A stretch of DNA of 64,000 nucleotides, taken from assembly GCF_000234665.1 (NCBI RefSeq), contig NC_018330.1, positions 496,001 through 560,000 of the forward strand, given 5' to 3'. Below are positions 11,201 to 21,174 of this stretch, piece by piece (position 1 is the stretch's first letter; the number at the start of each line of letters is the position of its first letter). The translations under genes were made by a program, and so were the position numbers. Source of the stretch: Leishmania mexicana MHOM/GT/2001/U1103 (lineage: Eukaryota > Euglenozoa > Kinetoplastea > Trypanosomatida > Trypanosomatidae). Below the pieces are notes generated by a model. The model was not told the DNA's origin. It ran no database searches and worked only from the letters and a program-made list of their open reading frames with translations.

Positions 11201-11293
11201 GCCTCCATGTGTGCGGTCTTCGTAGTGGGCAACGCCATCCGCATGAAAACAGTGGATGGCAGCGCAGCTGGCGATGCCGTGGAGCAGCAGTAG
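8273..11293 (+). CDS. COG7: Conserved oligomeric Golgi complex subunit 7
   Basis: COG7 belongs to lobe B of the eight-subunit COG tether, which captures retrograde intra-Golgi vesicles and so maintains glycosylation enzymes. The family signature is near the N terminus: DDLDVKRWLN at 62-71 matches the DDFDVKEWIN-type opening of COG7 proteins. A heptad-like helical stretch follows (LPRTTMELTRMATEAAEL and EQLQRIESIV), then the segment DTFGEQYKAQLEQFEQYIEHAL with an ERATRLMTTLYSIGRADAVL motif resembling the family core. At 1006 residues it is longer than animal COG7 (about 770). The extra length is Ser/Gly/Thr-rich linkers near 235-285 and 440-500 and a Gln-rich segment near 905-925. The reading frame extends upstream to a GTG at 8243, but the first ATG is 8273. 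The family call rests on motif memory, not an alignment. Confidence 0.8.
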   Translation: MEEAPSPSLAATPASVAVPSNPQLSMPSVATVAHASSTALSSDCMARVNAVIADDIRQLSRDDLDVKRWLNTALSRLVEAAKEVPPAGSTAASPVPFPVSTAPFASATTTCTRKPLHLEEQLVQLLHARVQTHSQELSAGIEDLISSTLLRLPRTTMELTRMATEAAELTEQLQRIESIVHPAIVGGSEAYVTELQLRTASESTLQKCKRYLEKAARVKESIRNLQYLVEHRESTNNKTGSGNGSEVLKGLERGTDSCAGPITDGNSVNGSASPGKAATRHHDLDEVAGIIRQAREDLKEITAVDDTFGEQYKAQLEQFEQYIEHALEEECVACLLAHQLERATRLMTTLYSIGRADAVLTRYGEQAATQMAAMQQEKLRACVSSGGAGVHRSNVAAAAVAELLRREIIPDDNAFVSRELTFLSSLVRRTLEEAQATSPSKSGGAGGRGAAQEAATTTRSKPPEPSTPSSASAASIPAEGTSGGGHIAVEDDPRAVQALDVISIILHKLYEPVQSTLQPLLTERPDTTNADFVACLSAIQLIKISATSVKMAELQGTAGEQASSSTGFATPLVTAKDPLEKLAREVTHRALGLFAGLFHEERVLDRYAARVCAPVAAFCKQPLSRVLSAVASPATADELDEDSLTSVLTHAIEEVLVHAPEKITTRCTAAWHASLAKMLAQLQPTPSTSQHTLLQYLYIYKRRMRPLVMRAQQSVEDWLSTGTVRERYPTSAAVLCTDLQTRLWAPLKDEVEEAQESIEKSILNSITRPILATVAAYTSLPYWGDTVASADGSSSSTPVVAGASKPLGTYTQGQAAPSSAVRNMGEMLMELPLTLETLGSSAVAECRRNAQGTGSTGSGASDADAEDGVRALIEEQAEEWLGTVVSDVVSTFVKEKVLQLQIGPFASVPPSQQQQQEHQTQQATSSACEAVQRRYTAALEQLTTDLDYVRNILSAVNEESLETVERVLRAVQALPPASMCAVFVVGNAIRMKTVDGSAAGDAVEQQ

Positions 11294-12053
11294 AAATTGG
11301 GACAGCATCTCGTCAACAGAGAGGCACCGACGTGTGTAGAAGGGATGGAGGAAGGGAGGGAGAGAGATGCGCCTACAGGTATGTTTATGTATGCGTGTTT
11401 AGTTGTGATTTTGTGCAGCACAGGCAGCACACTCCAGGCATGTTGGCTGGCTGGCCGTCTTTGTCGGGAGACAATGTGTGTGTGTGTGTGTGTGTGAGAG
11501 AGAGTGAGTGAGTGAGAGCGGGGGAGGGAGAACTCTTTGCGTGCTCTCATCCTTGTTTGAGTCGTTGTCGTTGCGTGTGTATACGTGTCACCTGCACTCG
11601 AGGCCTTTTGCCGACTGTTTCTGCTGGTGCTTGTCCTCTCCTTGCGTGTGTTGAGTGCGTCGCGGGAGAGGGAGGAGAGGGACGACGGCGTACCTTCATG
11701 CTTGCCTTCGACGCACACGATACATCGTCTATTGCTGTGTGCGACCCTATGCCGCATGACTGCGTGGGCGGAAAGTCGAATGGTTGCCCGAGGGACGCGC
11801 TCAAAATGACGGCAACACAGAAAAACACATCGATGAAGTCGTGTGTGACTGCTGGGGGCTGGCGCGCACCCAACGGAAGTAGGCAATCGGCAGAGAGCCA
11901 CATCGTTGTTGGTGTTGATGTTGTTCTGGGGGTCGCGCAATGAAGTGGCTGCCGTCCTTCAACTGTTGTGATGTCGCCACGTGTGTGTAGGCCGGCGTTC
12001 AGGCTGCGCGGATGGCTGTCCCGCCCCTCTCTCTCGCGTTCAAGTGACTAGTG
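11294..12053. other. Intergenic spacer, COG7 3' side
   Basis: No gene is supported. A TG run at about 11473-11498 is followed by GA-rich sequence. Frames on both strands between 11512 and 11943 overlap each other and have no recognisable content. Confidence 0.65.
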
Positions 12054-12588
12054 GTGCTGTCGTTTTTCCCGTTTTTTTCGTTTCCACGTGTCCGTTCCCG
12101 CGCGGTATAACGTGCGCTAGGCTCCACTCTACCGGGTCTGTCACAGGCACCCCATCGCGTGGTGCAACGCAGCCGTTGACACGCATCACAGCAGTGCGCC
12201 GGCCCAGCCATCTGTGGACGGCCCCTGACCCAAAACTCTACCCGCCCACCCACTCCGCGGGTCGACTCAGCCTCCCCAGCAGTAGGCAGTGTGGGGTCCG
12301 GGTGAGGCGCGTTGGAACCACGCTGGCACCTCACCCATCGCATGGATGGCACAGGCATGGTCACGGCTGCGGGCCGCACCGACGCTACGCCGTCCAGGGA
12401 TTGACCGCCGGCATCCGTGCCAACGCATCGCACTGACCTCTCCACACCGTAGGTGCCCTGGCCGTGTCACCACCAGGAGTGGTTCGACACTGGATGGCAC
12501 GAGGAAGTGAGGGGTGGGGTGGGGGCTGGTGGGCTTCCCCCTCCCACCCACAGGATGGGCGCTGGCCCCTGCGACACCACGAACTGAG
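12054..12588 (-). mobile_element. SIDER-like retroposon, copy A (inverted)
   Basis: This 535-bp GC-rich element is the reverse complement of copy B at 21175-21709. The lengths are equal and I see only about three mismatches. Read on the minus strand, it ends in an A-rich tail (runs of 7 and 5 A within the last 35 bases), as expected for a retroposon. Its core matches copies C and D at 51147 and 55948, but the first ~100 bases differ. It has no coding capacity. Size, intergenic location and composition fit the short degenerated retroposons of Leishmania (SIDERs). The family name is inferred and needs a consensus search. Confidence 0.65.
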
Positions 12589-12976
12589 AGATGCGCGTCC
12601 GCCCTCTCGTCGATGAGGGCTGTCTTTCGTACGTGCCGGCTCCCATCTCCGGGTAAGCGAGTGTGAGAAAGCAGCAGCAGCACCGGCAGCAGCAGTGGCA
12701 GCAGGGAGGACCCTCTGCGGCGGCGGCGGCTTTTGTTTTGTTTGCCCTGGCGCACTACCGCAATGCACAGACACACGCATGCCCTTCTCCTTTTTTTCTT
12801 CTTGCCTCCATCCGTCTCTCTGGGGGCCCTCCGCCTCCTTCACTTCGTGGCGTTTTATGCGCCCTCGCGGGTGGTGCAGCTGCTGTATAACAGACGTCTA
12901 GCTTGTCTCCCTCGCTCGCCTCGCAGACCGCCGCATCGGCGCTCCCAGAGAAGAGGATCTTTGTCGTTGAACATCA
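12589..12976. other. Spacer upstream of the PhoD-like gene
   Basis: No gene is seen. A CAG/CAGCAG-rich segment lies at 12671-12708 and a T/C-rich tract at about 12782-12845 is followed by several AGs. These are the plausible trans-splicing signals for the ATG at 12977. Confidence 0.55.
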
Positions 12977-14935
12977 ATGTGGCTTTCTGTAGCGTCACGT
13001 GTGGTGGTGCTCCGCTGCGGCGCTCCGCCGGAGCAGCTGCACAAGCTGCGTGTATTTCTTGCATCGGTCCTGTTCCTTTTCGGCGGGCTGTGTCTCGTGA
13101 CGGCATCATCCTTCGCAGCAGCGGAAATGGGAGCTTCGCTGGAGTCGAAGGCGAGGAGCCAGGCAACGGAGCTTCTCACGCACGTGACCTTTGCCAGCTG
13201 CAATCGCCAGAGCCATGATCAGTCCTTCTGGATGACGAGTATCGCCTCCACGATCGCTGCGCAATGCGAGAGGGCCGGCGGCACTAACAGCAAGCCCCAC
13301 ACAGACCTCCTCCTATGGCTCGGCAACGCTGTCTACGCAGACGTCGATGAGGCCGGCGTGGCCCTGAGCCTCGCGCGCCCCTCACACGGCGTCGAGCAGG
13401 AGTACAAGCTCCTCACTGAAAATCCGTACTACCGCGCATTTGTCGAGGAGGTCGTTGGCAAGGACGGGCGTGTGAGCGGCATCTGGGACGACCGCGACCT
13501 CGGCCGGCGCGGCGCGGACGGCAGTTACACTCAGTCAGAGGTCATTCGACGGTTGTACCTGACATACATTTGGAAGGGGTACCCGCTCGCCGTAAAGGAC
13601 GCCACTGGTGATGGCACCCCCGGGGCGCTGTACTCCTTCACTGGCATCCCTGCCCCCACAGACGCGCCGCTCGCGGCACACTTTGTGCACAGCGTCTGCA
13701 TAATAACTCTCGACGTGCGGACGCAGCGGACGGCGCCGCCGAACCTGATAGATGCACTCCTGCGTAGCAGTGAGGAGGCTGACCTGCGCCCCCGCGGTAG
13801 TAAGGCTGCCGCGCTGGACGCTAAGCTAGCTGAGATCCGCGACGTGCGCGCACGGGTGATGGAGGCCGACCTACTTGGACGACGGCAGTGGGCATGGCTG
13901 GAGCGCACATTCGCCACGTACCTGGCGCCGACTGCGCGCAGCCCCGGTGATGCAGCGGGTCGTGCGCACTGCGCGGTCACTCTCATCGCATCACCGTGGC
14001 AGATTCTGCTGAACGACAACAAACCCTTTGAGGGCTGGGACCTCTACCCCGCCTCCCGCAGTCGTCTGCTCCTCCTGCTGAAGAAGTACAAAGTCGAGCG
14101 CTTTGTTTTTCTGTCTGGGCACGCAGAAGTTGGCGAGCTCGGCGTGATGCAGCGGTCATCAAAGGAGGGCACTCGGGTTGAAAGTCCGACGGCGACCCTC
14201 ACTGGCAGCTTCCCGAGAGAGTCGCCGACCCTGCCGGGGTCGAAGCTGCTGCCGCTGCGGCGGTCGACCCTCGTGGAGGTGACGAGCAGCGGCCTTACTC
14301 ACACCGTGCGCGAGGCACCCTTGGTGGGATGGCTGGCGCACTGGCTCACGACCTCGCGGATGGAAGACGACGCAAAGGGCAATGGCCGGACTCAGCGGCA
14401 CCTCTTCCTGACACGCAATACGACGATGGAGCGGCAGTTCGGAACGGTGCAGGTGATTGGGGACCGAGTGGCGGCGGCGCGGCACACCAATGTAGTAGCA
14501 GGCTCACGCGAGGAGGTGCTTGCGCGGACAAGAGTGCTCGTCACACTCCACAGTGTGCAGCGGGCTGGCGCACCCCTCATCACGTTGGAGCGCACGTTGG
14601 AGAGTTTGCCGTCCTACGCGGTGGAGCCGTTGGAGGAGGAAGCGAAGGAAGACGATGCGGTGAAGGCAATCGACCTCTACGACGCGACTCATTTACCCCA
14701 ATTCAACGTGTACAGCGACCCTGGCTACTATCCGTGGCTGAAGCGGCGTATGGCAGCGTGGCAGTGCGCGGAGGTCCCCTGTGTCAGTGGTCAGCACTTT
14801 ATGCTTCTGAGGGTAATAGCGAACCTGGCACTCGCCTTTGCGGTAGTGCTGGTGTTCCTTGCTGCAGTTTACTACTACCAACTGAAGCACCGCGACATCC
14901 ACGAGGAGGACGGGGTGAAGTTGAAGCAGGACTGA
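12977..14935 (+). CDS. PhoD-like metallophosphatase-family membrane protein
   Basis: The 652-residue product has a hydrophobic N-terminal segment (about 25-47, signal peptide or anchor) and a C-terminal transmembrane helix at about 611-632 with a short charged tail. The middle follows the PhoD-like phosphatase fold order: TFASCNRQ near 71-78, LGNAVYAD at 115-122, IWDDRDLG at 169-176, a GRRQWAWLERTF segment, an LIASPWQILL segment, and LSGHAEVGEL at 379-388. Canonical family members bind metals through GDxxYxD, WDDHD and SGDVH motifs. Here the equivalents are GNAVYAD (Asn for Asp at 117), DDRD (Arg for His at 173) and SGHAE (His and Glu at 382 and 384). The fold is therefore recognisable, but activity is doubtful or changed. 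The protein is expected in the secretory or endosomal membrane system. It is the first gene inside the segment bounded by inverted repeats A and B. Confidence 0.8.
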   Translation: MWLSVASRVVVLRCGAPPEQLHKLRVFLASVLFLFGGLCLVTASSFAAAEMGASLESKARSQATELLTHVTFASCNRQSHDQSFWMTSIASTIAAQCERAGGTNSKPHTDLLLWLGNAVYADVDEAGVALSLARPSHGVEQEYKLLTENPYYRAFVEEVVGKDGRVSGIWDDRDLGRRGADGSYTQSEVIRRLYLTYIWKGYPLAVKDATGDGTPGALYSFTGIPAPTDAPLAAHFVHSVCIITLDVRTQRTAPPNLIDALLRSSEEADLRPRGSKAAALDAKLAEIRDVRARVMEADLLGRRQWAWLERTFATYLAPTARSPGDAAGRAHCAVTLIASPWQILLNDNKPFEGWDLYPASRSRLLLLLKKYKVERFVFLSGHAEVGELGVMQRSSKEGTRVESPTATLTGSFPRESPTLPGSKLLPLRRSTLVEVTSSGLTHTVREAPLVGWLAHWLTTSRMEDDAKGNGRTQRHLFLTRNTTMERQFGTVQVIGDRVAAARHTNVVAGSREEVLARTRVLVTLHSVQRAGAPLITLERTLESLPSYAVEPLEEEAKEDDAVKAIDLYDATHLPQFNVYSDPGYYPWLKRRMAAWQCAEVPCVSGQHFMLLRVIANLALAFAVVLVFLAAVYYYQLKHRDIHEEDGVKLKQD

Positions 14936-16413
14936 CGAAGATGGGCAAAGCACGAGCTGCTGCAGCAGCAGTCCATGGCACTGCAAGGGTTAGGGAGTGC
15001 AAGGGAGGTGACGGCGAGGAGACCCACATGCGGCAAGAGGGGAGGAGGAGATGGGTGGTGGTTGATTGTTTGCCCCCCCCCTCCCCCTTGGCCGTCGTCG
15101 CCTCTACGTTGTCTCTTGCGTCACACACGAACAGGCAGGCGTGCATTGTTGTCCACGGTGTCCTCCGCTTTCTCCCTCTCACACTCCCTCGCACACACAT
15201 ATGTGTATATACTGTGCTTGTTACACTGTTGTTTGCCACGTCCACCACCACCAATTCGTGACGGCTCTTGGTACTTTTATGGGTACTATGCTGTGCTGTT
15301 ATTCCGTGGTTGTCTTGGCTGTTTGTGTCTTCCTTCTGTGCGTGTGCCTCGTCAGCCGTGTCGCACGACACGGGTGCTGCTCGCCTCACGATGAGGTCCG
15401 GGCGAGTGAGAGAGCGAACTGGGCGGAAAGCAAACGGAATGAGAGCACAGCGGGCGCAGGTGCACCAAGAGGGAGGAGGAGGAGGGGGAGGGGGCCAACA
15501 AAGTACACACGCACACACACACTGCCGCTCTTCCCGACGTGACCGTGATTAACCTGCTCAGGCGCGTTGCACATCCATCTTGGCTGCTGCGCGCGGAGCC
15601 GCTCCTATCGATCCCTCTTCAGTTTAACGTCACCGAGGAGGTAGAACAAATGCGCGGCACCTGTGATGGACCCTGCGAACCAATGCTTTTTTTTCAAGAA
15701 AAAGGCGGGTAACCGCCGTCCCATGATTAAGATGGTGCCGAAAGGCATCGGCGTGTGGGTGTGTGTTACTGAAGGGGGATGCCAGTGGCGAGGAAGCTAC
15801 GGGTGATGTGTTCCGGGAGGGCGAGAGAAGGTGGTGTCACCGCCCGCACTCTCCTCTAAGTAATCCAAGAATGTGTATGTCTATGTACTTGTGTGTGTGT
15901 ATGTGATGACCGACGAACGAACACGCTGGCGCCGAGACATCGACGGCGTGCACCTCACTATGTCTTTGGCATCTTCTAACCCCTCTCGTCCCCCCTTCAA
16001 CGCTGATGATGTCACTTACTCGTAACCGCTTTTCCTGACCACACACACGCACATACGCGTTGCCCAATTCACCTCCTCCGCGCATCCTACTGTCCGTAAC
16101 GTCAGGAGTCCAGTGCATCACAGATATCACACACACTCTCTCGCTTTCTGCGAACCACTTCACGGCGTCGTCCCATCGGTTCAACTGCTCCCACGTCTAC
16201 GTGCGTTGCCTCTCTGTCACCCTTGCGCACTCACCTCATCAGAGAGCGTGCACTTCTTCTTTTCACCTTGCTGCCTTTGGCTTTGACGCGCGCCTCTGTG
16301 TCCCCTCCCTCTCATCACACCGTACTTCTCTGAACGACCCCCCCCCCTTCCCCACCCCGTCCGAAATTCCACCGGGCACCTGCACAAGGGGTTGCCGGCA
16401 CGTACAAGCTTGC
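14936..16413. other. Intergenic spacer with a non-repetitive structured block
   Basis: No gene is supported. Most of the spacer is purine/pyrimidine-biased low complexity. An exception is about 15560-15800, which is complex sequence with two short GNRA-capped hairpins (see the separate entry). CT-rich sequence from about 16250 to 16380 probably provides the splice signal for the next gene. Confidence 0.6.
15640..15755 (+). other. Candidate structured non-coding element (tandem GNRA hairpins)
   Basis: A T8 run (15687-15694) faces an A5 run (15699-15703). Then comes the perfect hairpin GGCGG-GTAA-CCGCC (15704-15717), and 16 bases later a 6-bp hairpin GGTGCC-GAAA-GGCATC (15734-15749, one G-T wobble). 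Both loops are GNRA tetraloops if transcribed from the + strand. There is no reading frame of note. It could be an element in the PhoD-like gene's 3' UTR, a small RNA, or chance. No known RNA family was recognised. Confidence 0.3.
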
Positions 16414-16878
16414 ATGCACAAAACAAGGCTAGCTTCGCGAGCGGCGTCTTTGGCTCGTCTCCTGTCCGCCCTCGTCGTCGTCGTCCTCTTAGCCCTTCTC
16501 TACGGCGCGTCCGCCGACGCCCTTGGCGTGCGAGCCTCACCCAGAACCGTCGCCGGTCACCAAATGCCGCCAAGTGGACAGGAGGACCAGCAGGCGGTGG
16601 GTGAGCGAAAGCCGATGACGCTCAGTGACCTCGAGCGCATGAGGGCCGAGAGCGACGAGATCTGGCGCAACCGCCCGCGTATGGTTCCGACAGAAGACGT
16701 TGGAGGTTTAAAGATTGCGGAGCAGCGCGTGTGCAAACTTCCGAACGGAGGTGTTTCATCGGGCGTCCGTGAGCAACTGCAGCGTATCCATGTGCAACGT
16801 GAAGCCGAGAAACGAAAAAAGGAGGAGCGTGAGAGGAAGGCAGAGGAGCAGCAGCGCGAGCAGAACAAGGAGTTGTAG
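16414..16878 (+). CDS. Hypothetical small signal-anchor protein (154 aa)
   Basis: No family is recognised. From the ATG at 16414 the product begins with basic residues and a strong hydrophobic segment (about 13-33, LLSALVVVVLLALLYG), a signal peptide or N-terminal anchor. The middle is polar and includes MTLSDLERMRAESDEIWRN. The C-terminal helix is highly charged (repeated KR/E from about residue 125 to the end) and probably a coiled coil. A shorter start at 16564 (MPPSG) would remove the hydrophobic segment. The upstream frame from about 16060 begins with a non-ATG codon and runs through CT-rich leader, so it was not used. GC-rich, codon-like composition distinguishes this frame from the flanks. 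Confidence 0.65.
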   Translation: MHKTRLASRAASLARLLSALVVVVLLALLYGASADALGVRASPRTVAGHQMPPSGQEDQQAVGERKPMTLSDLERMRAESDEIWRNRPRMVPTEDVGGLKIAEQRVCKLPNGGVSSGVREQLQRIHVQREAEKRKKEERERKAEEQQREQNKEL

Positions 16879-19576
16879 CGGAGCCAAAATGTTCTCGTGG
16901 GGTCGGCAGTGGTCGCCTTGGTAGCATAAGCGGCAACAGCGGCACTATAAAAGCCAGATCGGAACCCGAGGAACACCTTTCACTGTAATCCACTTCCTTG
17001 AGCACTGCCACCCAGTCCGCTGTGTATCGGTATATGTGCTCTCCCCGTATTGTGCACCGCGGACGTTCTCCCTCGAGGCCCCATATGTACGAAATCGTTG
17101 GTGCTCGTTTTCTTCCTTTTACCTTTTCCCTTCCTGTGTGCAAGCGCCCTTTACCTTCTGTTGCTCACAAGTGTATCAGTGTGCGCAGTTGAAGGTCCGC
17201 GTGATATCGGCTGGGCGTGTTGACGTGCAGAGACACGACAGAACGATATTTGTAATGAGGTTAGCACAGGACGACGGCGAGAGAGAAGTGAGTGGTGCAC
17301 GCGGCTTCCCATCCCGCCCACCTCTCCCGCAACCTCTCTCTCTTCCCCTTCGTCTTGCTCTTCCAAGTCCTTTTACCACCACCACCACCCACTCACTCGC
17401 TCACTCTCTTGTTGGCGTCGCTCTCGTCTTTTAGTTATTTGTTTTTTTTTCCTGCCCATCATTCTACCCTTTTCTATTGGTGTTCGATGGCTCATATCGA
17501 ACACACACGCTCTCTCTCCCTCGCTCAGCTCACTGAGGCACACACACACATACATGCATGCATGCACGCATCCTCCGCCTTTTTTTTCGTGTTCCGTTTT
17601 CTTTCCCTTATTAGCGTCCTCCCCCTGTTTATCTTCCAGGATGCTCCCTCAACAAGCTGTCCCATTCCACTCTACTCATCCGAGCGTTGTCCACTACCAT
17701 GATCCCCCACCACCACCACCACTCCGCCTCTCCCCCACACCCGCACACATCTGCCCAGCCCCCCCCCCAATCTCCATCTCCATCTCTCCCCCCTCTCTCT
17801 GATGGTTCACTTTTTTTTGTCCGCTTCTCTGCATTGCCTTGGTTTTCATCCTTATTCAACCTCCCCCCCCCCCTCCCCGTACACCCCTGTATGAGCCAAT
17901 GGTGTATTTATGCCTCTATACATGTGGTGTGCATGTGTGTGTGTGTGTTTTTCAGAGTTGAGGAAGTCGGAAAGAACGAAGGAAAGAAAAAAGAAAAGAA
18001 TCCATCGGATGACCCAAACCACGCATACACGCAGTCACGCCGAACATAGGTGTGCGGGATCACATGGAGCGGCACACCCCGCACACGGCGCCGTGGCACA
18101 GGCAAGGGAGAGCAAATAGGTCTCGCACCTCCCTTCCCCCTCCCCCCTCGCCACCCTCTTCACACTTGGCCTCCTCACTGTCACCATATGCGAAGTGTGC
18201 AGTGGCGAAGGGTACGCGCTCATGAAACTCTCCGACGCGTCATGCACTGCTCCCACATGCCGTGTACACGCGCGCCCTGCGTATTTTCTCTCCCCTGTGC
18301 GAAGGCAGGGCGCATGCACTCCTGATTTCCTCGACTGACCTCCCTCCCTCCCTCCTCTTCCCCACACCTACGGTCCATGCACGTACCGATACACCCTTGC
18401 GACACCTACGACAACTCTGGAGCTTAGTGTCACAAGTCTCATCTTCCCTGTGTGCACCACCCTCTCTGTCTCCTCCCTATTTTTTCTTTTACCATTATCA
18501 TTTTCGACTGATTCCCTCCCTCCTCCTCTTGCAACGTGCGCATCAAACACCCCATGAGCACGTGAAGCGACTGCCCCTGAGTCTTTTGTGTGTGCGTGTG
18601 CGTGCGTGTGTGTGTGTATCTTCTCTCATTCATCACCACACCCATCATCACACGTGCCGCCATCGGTTTGTTCGTCTCCACCCCTCGCTCTGCCCAGTGT
18701 TGCCTTTTCTGCGGGCTTCTCATGTTTTACTGGCAGTGGCGGAAGGAAGAACCTGTGCGTGTGTGTGTGCGTCACCGAAGAAGTGCCATAGGATCGCACC
18801 CAGCCATCGGCACACGCAGGAAGAAACAAAAAAGCGAAGAACAGACGTGTACGTGTTGTGAAGAGTGGTTCAACCCGATTCAGCGACACGGCACCTGTTC
18901 CTCATCACCTGCTCTCATCTCCCCCCCCCCCTCCTTCCTTCCCTCCCCTTCGTTGCCTCCTTGCGTGATCCATTGTGTGTACCTGTACTTGACCATCATC
19001 ACGCCTCTCCATCTTTCTGTGTGGGTATTCGGTGATAGGTGCTGCTTTTATCTTTTTTTTTCGTCTTCCTGTGCATGCGGGCGTGCATTGAAGGACTAAG
19101 GCACGTGTGTGGAGAGACCCTTTTATCTACCTATATATTTCTTTGCTAGCTGCCTTGTTGCTGCTGTGCGTTTTACGGCCGCTGCCGCTGCCGCCGCCGC
19201 CTCCCTTCCCCCACCACCACCACCCACCCACCCACCCCTATCCGCTTCTCTTGAGCGCTTCTTCGCGTTGTGGTTATCTTTCTTTCCTTTTTCTTTCCTC
19301 TAATTCTTCGCTCTATTCCTTTCCTCATTGCCCTGCGCCGTTTGCCACGTCGCCTCGGTCAGAGAAACATCAACGCAAGTACAGGAGAGAAGGTCGGAGA
19401 GGCAGAGAGGCACGTATTCGCACACGCGGACACAGCACGTCTTTTCCACCTCATCGCGTGTTGCGTCAAGGGATTCCATTCTTCAAGAAGGACGCTTGGG
19501 GAGCGCACAGGCGTCACCTTGGTCGGTGTGTTGAGTGGCCGAAGAAGCGGAACGCACCTAAAACACAAGAGAGAGA
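16879..19576. other. Long intergenic spacer
   Basis: About 2.7 kb without a supported gene. It consists of CT-rich tracts (17340-17460, 17640-17880, 18120-18180, 18900-18960, 19180-19330), CA/TG runs and purine-rich patches. Open frames of up to about 200 codons encode only Ser/Pro/Phe/Leu low-complexity strings. The distal CT tract leads into the next gene. Confidence 0.65.
19277..19362 (+). promoter_or_regulatory. Candidate trans-splice acceptor for the 19577 gene
   Basis: A T/C-rich tract is followed by the first AG at 19361-19362, giving a predicted 5' UTR of about 214 bases before the ATG at 19577. Confidence 0.4.
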
Positions 19577-19987
19577 ATGGGAAGCAAACCGAGCAAGCGC
19601 ACCGACAAGAAGGGCGTCGTCGTCCCGGCGACTCGTAATCAGACCTGTACCTCGGACCGCGATGCGCTGCGCAGCCTCAATATGAGCTCTGATGATGTCA
19701 TCGGGGGTCCTCGCGCCTCCAACTCCGTGAAAGAGCGGCAGTCACCTGAGCGCCGCGGCTTCAACAACCCTATCCCAGCTCGTTCAGGCATGAGCACTGA
19801 CCGTGCGCAAAGGCGTCAGACACGCATGTTGGGGGCCGAAGACCTCGACGGCGTCCACGAAGACCTCGATGAACGCCCGTTCCGCCAGGAGAAGGTGAAC
19901 CGGGTGCCGACCAAGGCACTGTTGAAGCCGCCAAAGAACCCGAAATCGATGATCGCGGATCCCGACGAGGACCAAGAGCTCTACTGA
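19577..19987 (+). CDS. Small putatively N-myristoylated protein (136 aa)
   Basis: The family is not recognised. The N terminus MGSKPSKR fits the N-myristoyltransferase consensus: Gly2, small or polar residues, Ser6, then basic residues. Membrane attachment through Gly2 is therefore likely. The rest is hydrophilic and probably disordered, with basic Arg/Lys clusters and SxxD/E sites, a central acidic patch (EDLDGVHEDLDE) and an acidic C terminus ending DEDQELY. No Cys follows Gly2 closely, so dual acylation is not obvious. The codon use is that of a real gene, in contrast to both flanks. It is the last gene before repeat copy B. A cytoskeletal or flagellar-membrane role is possible for such proteins but not shown here. 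Confidence 0.75.
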   Translation: MGSKPSKRTDKKGVVVPATRNQTCTSDRDALRSLNMSSDDVIGGPRASNSVKERQSPERRGFNNPIPARSGMSTDRAQRRQTRMLGAEDLDGVHEDLDERPFRQEKVNRVPTKALLKPPKNPKSMIADPDEDQELY

Positions 19988-21174
19988 GAAGGGATGTGTG
20001 CGTTCAAGCATGGAAGAAACAAGTATTGCGCGAACCGGCATGTCTGTGCGCATCCACATGCGCCCACGCAGCCTTTTCTCGCCTGTTTCTGTCTCTGCCT
20101 TTTTAATTGAGGCGTGCGTTGCTGTATCGTGTCTATGTATTCCATTCGTCCCTGTTCTTCTTTTTTCCTTTCTGGCTTTACCCGTTCTGCTTGGCTGCCA
20201 CATACACACGCACACACGCACATACATACGTGTAACTAGGTATCTGTGTGTGTGTGTGCGTGTGTAGACCGGGAAATGTGGCTGTGGCGCCCCATCTGTC
20301 TTTGCCTGATCATTACCGCATCGAACACTGCAGCAGCAGCAGCGCTCATACTGCTCCGCGCAGGTACGTGCGTGGACAGACACATAAGCAGAGAAGGAGC
20401 TGTAGTCGAGCATGCGCGCATTGTAAACCAAAACAAAAAAAGGAAGAAACAATGGTGAACAAGATGTATCCTCTGGTTGCGGACTCAACATTGAATGAGC
20501 TACACACACACGTTTTACTGCACCTGTAAGGGGCACACAAACGTGTCAATGTTGCGTCATCATACCTCCTTTCTTTTCTTTTTTCCTTCGGCATGTGAAA
20601 CGACCCCCTCCTCCGCCACCTCCCCATACAGTTCTTCTGGCGTCGTAGGGCCTGGGTTTGTGTGTGGTTTTTTCGGCGACGTTCATCTGACACGATGGTG
20701 TGCGTGTGAGGAGGGTGAGGCTCGTCGTTGGTGGATCTTGTCGGCTTGTGATGATTGTTCTCGTTGTATTCATTCTCCCCCCCCCCCAAACACACACACA
20801 CACCTTTGGCATCCGACTTTTCCTTTTCGCCTCATCTTTCCTTTTTCCTGCCTTCTCTCTAACTTCATGTCCTTCTTATCTTCGGCACCCGCGCTTCCTG
20901 TGTTTGCGACATTCTGTGTATCTGCTTAGCCCGCCGCCCCGCAGGCCACCACCACCAACCCATCACCATCGCCGACATCTTTTTCCGTTTTTTGTTTTGT
21001 TTTGTGTGTGTGTGTGTGTAGGCGCGTGTGCCCACTGCCCGTTGGGCTCTCTCCGTTGTCTGCGCCATCTTGTTGACCCTCCCCCTTGTTCCAGCGAACC
21101 TCTTTTCGTGTTTTTGTTGGTTGTGTGTGTTTTTTTCCTCATTCTCCTGTTTCCCTCACGATGGAAAGGGGGGG
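19988..21174. other. Intergenic spacer upstream of repeat copy B
   Basis: No gene is seen. Contents are TG/CA microsatellites (about 20200-20265 and 21004-21020), T-rich tracts and a C run near 20779-20788. Confidence 0.65.

Noticed and set aside
15900..16040. C/D box snoRNA-like GTGATGA near 15903
   Set aside because: No D box (CTGA) at a suitable distance and no terminal stem.
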